Assembly (NCBI GenBank): GCA_025463105.1
Contig: JAOAPW010000202.1
Location: forward strand, 1 to 9,578
Length of the DNA: 9,578 nt
Origin: Candidatus Acidiferrum typicum
GTDB lineage: Bacteria > Acidobacteriota > Terriglobia > Acidiferrales > UBA7541
Direction: 5' to 3'
Shown: one piece after another, positions 5,805-9,578 of the stretch
How positions within the stretch are numbered: the stretch's first letter is position 1
Layout: each line of letters begins with the position of its first letter
Notes under the pieces: generated by a model
Told to the model about the DNA's origin: nothing
Seen by the model: only the letters and a program-made list of their open reading frames with translations
Database searches by the model: none
Made by a program: the position numbers and the translations under genes

Positions 5805-7529
5805 CTAAAGGCTACCCTCAATAAACGAGCGCAGATTTCGCGATCGTGACGGATGGCGCAACTTGCGCAGGGCTTTCGCCTCAATCTGACGGATTCGTTC
5901 GCGGGTGACTGCGAACGAGTGGCCCACTTCCTCGAGAGTGTGTTCGGAGCCATCTTCCAGACCAAAGCGCATCTTGATCACTTTTTCCTCGCGCGGCGTC
6001 AGCGTCTTTAACAGCGATGCTGTCTGTTCCTGAAGACTGATGCTGATGGCGGCATCCGAGGGCGACACGGAGGACTTGTCTTCGATGAATTCGCCGAGGT
6101 GCGAATCTTCCTCTTCGCCAATGGGAGTCTCCAGCGAAATGGGCTGCTGCGCGATCTGCCGGGTCTTTCGCACCTTGTCGGTGGGAACGCCCAGGCGCTT
6201 GGCGATTTCATCGGCATTCGGTTCGCGGCCAAGTTCCTGCACGAGTTGCCGGCTGGTGCGGAGTTGCTTGTTGATGGTCTCGATCATGTGCACAGGGACG
6301 CGGATGGTACGAGCCTGGTCCGCAATTGCGCGCGTTACGGCCTGGCGAATCCACCACGTCGCATACGTTGAGAATTTATAGCCGCGCCGCCATTCGAATT
6401 TGTCCGCTCCTTTCATCAGGCCGATATTGCCTTCCTGAATCAGGTCAAGAAATTGCAGACCGCGGTTGGTATATTTTTTCGCGATGGAAACAACCAGGCG
6501 AAGATTGGCCTCAACCATTTCCTTTTTGGCCTGATCCGCTTCGGCTTCTCCCCGGAGCACGACCTGCAGCATTCGTTTCAGGTCGGTCAGTCCGGTTTCG
6601 CTGGAAACTTCAATTTCGCGCAATTCGGCGCGGCAGGCGCGCAATTCCTTGCGAGCTTCGGCGGCATGATCGCCCTTGGAAGCCTCGGCACGCCGTTCCA
6701 GTTTGACCGCTTCACGTTCGAGCGCTTGCACGCGCTCAACCGTATTGCGAATCTTCCCGATCAGCCGCTTCTTCTCGAGCGCATGAAATTCGATCGATCG
6801 CACGAGTTGCGACATTTCCACTCGTGTTCGCGCCAGTCGATTCCTGTTCCGCAAGTAAAGCTTTTTCTTCGCCTTGGGAGTTTGTTCGAACTGGGCCACC
6901 TGCTTGCGCGAGGCGGCATAAAGCTGTTCGATCTTCCCGATGATTCGAAGAACCTCGCGAGTCTTATTTTCGGTTTCCTCGTCGGTCAGCTCTTCCTGGT
7001 CAAACTGAATAATTTTCTTGACCGATAAAGTGCCATTGCGAAGCTCTTCTCCGACGTTGATCAATTCCTTTAGTACGATGGGTGAGCGGGAGATGGACTT
7101 CAGGACTACAAGGTGTCCGCGCTCCATACGCTTGGCGATGGCCACCTCATCCTGCCGCTTCAGCAAAGGTACCGAACCCATTTCCCGAAGGTAGAGTCGA
7201 ACCGGGTCGTTGTTCTTGTCGAGCATCCCTGGCGTAAGGTCGAGCTCACCCTCTTCCGCAACGGCCGCTTTCTCGTTCCAATCTCCCGTCGGAGACTCGG
7301 TGACAATGGGGTCTACGGTGGCGCGAGCTGCCTTGGCGGCAGCCAGATCCTCATAAAGGCTGATCCCGATGCGCTCAAAAGTGGACAGCAAATCGTCAAT
7401 CTCTTCAGTCGAATGCAATTCGGCGGGCAGAACCTGTTCTACTTCTTCAGAGAGCAGGTATCCGCGCTCTTTACCCACACTTATAAGGTGGCGCACTTGT
7501 TCATGCATTTCTTCGGTTGTCAGTGACAA
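5805..7529 (-). CDS. rpoD: RNA polymerase principal sigma factor (sigma-70)
   Basis: This 574-residue protein is the housekeeping sigma factor that directs RNA polymerase to -10/-35 promoters. Domains in order: a short region 1.1 (about 8-60), an acidic linker, region 1.2 (108-138, DPVRLYLREMGSVPLL), a charged non-conserved region with long coiled helices (about 140-335), region 2 (336-408) including LIQEGNIGLMKG and the -10 recognition/melting segment KFSTYATWWIRQAVTRAI, region 3 (about 409-490), and region 4 (about 500-565) with the -35-binding helix-turn-helix, VTRERIRQIEAKALRKLRHP. The long non-conserved region and a complete region 1.1 mark it as a primary, not an alternative, sigma. The best start is a TTG, six bases after AAGGGGAG; an in-frame ATG seven codons later has a poor site. 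Unlike in many bacteria, no dnaG lies directly upstream. Confidence 0.97.
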   Translation of the reverse strand: MSLTTEEMHEQVRHLISVGKERGYLLSEEVEQVLPAELHSTEEIDDLLSTFERIGISLYEDLAAAKAARATVDPIVTESPTGDWNEKAAVAEEGELDLTPGMLDKNNDPVRLYLREMGSVPLLKRQDEVAIAKRMERGHLVVLKSISRSPIVLKELINVGEELRNGTLSVKKIIQFDQEELTDEETENKTREVLRIIGKIEQLYAASRKQVAQFEQTPKAKKKLYLRNRNRLARTRVEMSQLVRSIEFHALEKKRLIGKIRNTVERVQALEREAVKLERRAEASKGDHAAEARKELRACRAELREIEVSSETGLTDLKRMLQVVLRGEAEADQAKKEMVEANLRLVVSIAKKYTNRGLQFLDLIQEGNIGLMKGADKFEWRRGYKFSTYATWWIRQAVTRAIADQARTIRVPVHMIETINKQLRTSRQLVQELGREPNADEIAKRLGVPTDKVRKTRQIAQQPISLETPIGEEEDSHLGEFIEDKSSVSPSDAAISISLQEQTASLLKTLTPREEKVIKMRFGLEDGSEHTLEEVGHSFAVTRERIRQIEAKALRKLRHPSRSRNLRSFIEGSL

Positions 7530-7535
7530 GTATTT

Positions 7536-7543
7536 CTCCCCTT
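7536..7543 (-). promoter_or_regulatory. Ribosome binding site deciding the TTG start of rpoD
   Basis: On the minus strand AAGGGGAG ends six bases before the TTG at 7529-7527. This is the strongest ribosome-binding match near the gene and favours TTG over the ATG at 7508-7506, which has only a weak GAAGAA upstream. Confidence 0.7.
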
Positions 7544-7606
7544 GGCTTAGCGGATTGGTACCCTTGTGGGTGCTCTTATATGCCGTAAAACTGATCGCGG
7601 ACCGTG

Positions 7607-7635
7607 AAAATTCGACTCCTAAAAATCGGACTCCT
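7607..7635. repeat. Imperfect tandem repeat in the rpoD upstream region
   Basis: AAAATTCGACTCCT (7607-7620) is followed directly by AAAAATCGGACTCCT (7621-7635). On the minus strand this reads TAGGAGTCCGATTTT then TAGGAGTCGAATTTT, about 80 bases before the rpoD start. Two adjacent copies of a 14-15 base unit could be a paired protein-binding site, or a chance slippage product. Confidence 0.5.
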
Positions 7636-7766
7636 ACATTTTATTAGATACAGCTTGGGGGCGTTTGGTCACACGCCGTTATGAAAATTGCCACTTTACC
7701 CTGTCTTTGCAGAGAGATAGGTACCAGTACGATTACCATCTGGCCCATCCGCCCCTTATTTGAAAA

Positions 7767-7794
7767 GCTATATGCTTTGACGTAGCGAAGACAA
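7767..7794 (-). promoter_or_regulatory. Tentative rpoD promoter
   Basis: On the minus strand TTGTCT (7794-7789) and TATAGC (7772-7767) are separated by 16 bases, each matching four of six consensus bases. The -10 lies in a small inverted repeat (AAAGC, TATAT, GCTTT). It would give a leader of about 230 bases. Matches are only moderate. Confidence 0.25.
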
Positions 7795-7972
7795 AATAGT
7801 CACAGCAAACGGGTTATACCGAATCCCCCCAAAACCTGTGCCGGACAGTTCGAACGCACACGATCGAATTACAGTATCTCATGATTTTTGCTTTGCCTGC
7901 GAAAAAAGAACACCGTCTCGTTACATTTTCGAACACCGCTCAGGAGGTGTGGGCCTCGCTCCGAGCCGAGCG

Positions 7973-8002
7973 TTGACATTGCGAATCGGTATCACCCATG
8001 AT
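7973..8002 (+). promoter_or_regulatory. Likely promoter of the FMN reductase gene
   Basis: A perfect TTGACA -35 box (7973-7978) is followed after 18 bases by CATGAT (7997-8002), four of six matches to the -10 consensus. Transcription would begin near 8009, about 44 bases before the ATG at 8053. Confidence 0.45.
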
Positions 8003-8052
8003 GTTCCCCATCCTCCACGGGAGCCGCCCTTGCTGCCCGGAAAGGTTGCGCC

Positions 8053-8613
8053 ATGGCCTCTGCCGCAAACGTGGTTGTGCTCGTCGGAAGTCTTCGCAAG
8101 GAGTCCTTGAATCGCAAAATCGCCAACGCGCTGATCGCGCTAAATGCCGCACCTCTGAAGTTCGAGTTCGCGCTCGGACACTTGCCGTTATACAACCAGG
8201 ATCTCGACGGAGAAAATCCGCCATCGCCATGGGTTACTTTTCGCCAGCAAATCTAAAGTGCCGATGCGGTTCTTTTCGTCACTCCTGAGTACAACCGCTC
8301 CGTCCCCGGCGCTCTGAAAAACGCATTGGATGTCGCGTCCCGCCCTTACGGGAAAAGCACGTGGGACGGCAAACCGGTGGCGGTGATTAGCGTTTCACCC
8401 GGGGTAATCGGAGCATTCGGAGCCAATCAACACTTGCGCCAATCCTTCGTGTTCTTGAACATGCCAGCGATGCAGCAGCCGGAAGCATACATCGGCGGAG
8501 CGGCCAATCTCTTTGATGCGGAAGGAAGACTGAACAACGAGAGCACGCGCGACTTTCTTTCGAAGTTTGTGCAGTCATTCGCCGCCTGGATCAAAGCGAA
8601 TCGAAAGAATTAA
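8053..8613 (+). pseudogene. NAD(P)H-dependent FMN reductase, interrupted by one in-frame TAA
   Basis: The frame encodes a flavodoxin-fold NADPH-dependent FMN/quinone reductase of the YieF/ChrR type. If the stop is read through, it has 186 residues, the normal family length. The N-terminal part has the FMN phosphate-binding loop GSLRKESLNRK (12-22), and LPLYNQDLD follows near 45-53. A TAA (8254-8256) then falls at codon 68. The same frame resumes at once with SADAVLFVTPEYNRSVPGALKNALD, holding the conserved PEYN (78-81) and PGALKNALD motifs, and continues intact to a normal TAA. One base change from AAA, CAA or GAA explains the stop; the position suggests Lys, Gln or Glu. No internal start keeps the PEYN motif, so the downstream half alone should be inactive. 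The gene may be a recent nonsense allele, or the stop may be a sequencing error. The ribosome binding site (GGAAAGG) is moderate. Confidence 0.88.
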
Positions 8614-8642
8614 TCGCGTGATGCTGTGCGGCCGCATATTGT

Positions 8643-8671
8643 TTGCCGCGTCATAAAAACAGGCATATACT
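8643..8671 (+). promoter_or_regulatory. Promoter of the amidating-lyase-like gene
   Basis: TTGCCG (8643-8648, four of six) and TATACT (8666-8671, five of six) are separated by the ideal 17 bases. Transcription would start near A8678, giving a short leader of about 22 bases that contains the ribosome binding site GGAGG (8690-8694), five bases before the ATG. The gene therefore probably has its own transcription unit and does not depend on the broken FMN reductase. Confidence 0.6.
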
Positions 8672-8699
8672 CCCCGCATCTTTCCGCCTGGAGGTTGAG

Positions 8700-9578
8700 A
8701 TGACCAAGAAAAAGTTTATCTTGCCGGGTGTGTTGGCCGTAGCACTTGCGCTTTTTAACATTGAGCCAGCCGCCGCGCAGGGCGGTGGAGGTACACAGGG
8801 TGACGCCGCCATGCCGCCGCAGTTGCCGCTGCGCCTGGTCGATAATTTTTTCCATTATCCTTCCACCTACGTGATGGGCGAAGTAATCGGCGTGGCCGTC
8901 AATGCGAAGGGGCACGTTTTCCTTCTCAACCGTGGCTACCACCCGTTGCTTGAGTTTGACCCTGAAGGCAAATTCTTACGCTCGATGGGCGAAGGATCGG
9001 CCTTGTTCGAAGGCGCCCACAGCATTCGATTCGATCCGCAAGACAACATGTGGTACATCGACGCGTCGTCAAATATGGTCATCAAGTTCGACCTCGATGG
9101 TCGCACGCAAGAGGTGCTTGGAATGCGCCCGGAGCCCTGGACGTGGCTGACGCACGTGATCGAGCACGCCGTCCCCAATAAAGCTGCGTTTTATCAGCCC
9201 ACTGATGTGACCTGGGGCGCGGATGGCAGCGTCTACATTTCCGATGGCTACGGAAATTCGCGCGTGGCCAAGTTCAATAAAGAAGGAAACTTTGTGAAAG
9301 CGTGGGGAGAACGTGGCACGGGGAAAGGTGAATTCAGCACGCCGCACAGCATCGTCATCGACAAAAACCAGACTCTCTACGTCGCCGACCGCGGGAACAG
9401 CCGCATCCAGGTATTTGACACGGACGGCAATTTCAAGGAGGTTTGGAACAACTTGCCGGGGCCGCCATGGTCGTTCTGCATTACTCCGGGACCGACGCAA
9501 GTGATTTACGTTGGCAGCGTTGGAAAAATCTACAAGCTCGATCTGACCGGAAAAGTTTTAGGCACGTTTGGACACTAC
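8700..9578 (+). CDS. Exported NHL-repeat propeller resembling peptidyl-alpha-hydroxyglycine alpha-amidating lyase, C-terminus off the window
   Basis: The first 293 residues are visible with no stop before the edge. Residues 1-26 are a Sec signal peptide (MTKKK, hydrophobic core, cleavage after AAA before QGG). A Gly-rich linker leads into NHL repeats: EVIGVAVNAKGHVFLLNRG (61-79), GAHSIRFDPQDNMWYIDAS (105-123), FYQPTDVTWGADGSVYISDG (164-183), PHSIVIDKNQTLYVADRGNS (215-234). These align with animal amidating lyase (PAL): an Arg at R78, zinc-ligand-type His at H107 (AHSI) and H216 (PHSI), the Tyr in DGYGNSR (Y184), and ADRGNSRIQVFD at 229-240. The third zinc His would lie past the edge. PAL splits peptidyl-hydroxyglycine into an amidated peptide and glyoxylate. 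No hydroxylating partner is in view, and many bacterial NHL proteins with these motifs have unproven function. It has its own promoter and a GGAGG site. The start is ATG at 8700. Confidence 0.85.
   Translation, partial: MTKKKFILPGVLAVALALFNIEPAAAQGGGGTQGDAAMPPQLPLRLVDNFFHYPSTYVMGEVIGVAVNAKGHVFLLNRGYHPLLEFDPEGKFLRSMGEGSALFEGAHSIRFDPQDNMWYIDASSNMVIKFDLDGRTQEVLGMRPEPWTWLTHVIEHAVPNKAAFYQPTDVTWGADGSVYISDGYGNSRVAKFNKEGNFVKAWGERGTGKGEFSTPHSIVIDKNQTLYVADRGNSRIQVFDTDGNFKEVWNNLPGPPWSFCITPGPTQVIYVGSVGKIYKLDLTGKVLGTFGHY

Larger units (their letters stand above)
7530..8052. other. Divergent intergenic region between rpoD and the FMN reductase
   Basis: These 523 bases hold the rpoD ribosome binding site, a tandem repeat (7607-7635), a tentative rpoD promoter (7767-7794) and a better promoter for the FMN reductase (7973-8002). 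A 90-codon plus-strand frame starting with GTG at 7838 overlaps the FMN reductase out of frame and shows no protein-like pattern, so I do not call it. The length on the rpoD side would allow a long 5' leader. Confidence 0.6.

Noticed and set aside
7942..7949. AGGAGGTG, a perfect ribosome-binding-like sequence
   Set aside because: The only following start is a GTG two bases away, too close, and the frame from it shadows the FMN reductase.
7838..8110. 90-codon plus-strand frame upstream of and overlapping the FMN reductase
   Set aside because: GTG start without a ribosome binding site, no recognisable motif, and out-of-frame overlap with a real gene.
8627..8636. Palindrome TGCGGCCGCA after the FMN reductase
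   Set aside because: It is too short and has no T run or loop, so it is not a terminator; it is most likely chance in GC-rich DNA.

Overview
The window looks like a chromosomal segment of a soil-type bacterium, most likely an acidobacterium (Acidobacteriota, Terriglobia-like). This rests on the gene mix (a TIGR03118-family exported protein, a Tat-type ferritin-like protein, a PQQ-propeller dehydrogenase, an NHL/amidating-lyase-like propeller), the moderate GC content and the style of the principal sigma factor. It is inference and not tested against any database.

Layout. Left part (1-3308), all on the minus strand: a Tat-exported ferritin-like protein (2091-3308), an exported TIGR03118 protein (567-1772), a strong hairpin (497-525), and the N-terminal 148 residues of a membrane-anchored PQQ-dependent dehydrogenase-like protein (1-446, cut by the window edge). 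All three act outside the cytoplasm, but gaps of 318 and 120 bases and the hairpin argue against one tight operon. The middle (3309-5313) holds about 1 kb with no convincing gene, then a small exported helical protein of unknown function on the minus strand (4335-4919), then a further 394-base gap. A four-helix membrane protein of the phage holin superfamily IV type (5314-5664, plus) converges on rpoD (5805-7529, minus). A perfect 12-bp hairpin with A and T tracts separates them and probably terminates both.

Right part: rpoD uses a TTG start behind a strong ribosome binding site and has a 523-base upstream region with a tandem repeat and no adjacent dnaG. Diverging from it is an NAD(P)H-dependent FMN reductase (8053-8613) broken by one in-frame TAA at codon 68. 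Last, a promoter with good boxes leads into an exported NHL-repeat propeller closely resembling peptidyl-alpha-hydroxyglycine alpha-amidating lyase (8700-9578, running off the right edge).

No rRNA, tRNA, CRISPR array, insertion sequence or integrase was seen. I did not find a convincing undescribed multi-gene system. The items most worth a second look are the single-stop FMN reductase, the amidating-lyase-like propeller, the Tat-exported di-iron protein, and the large unexplained gap at 3309-4334.
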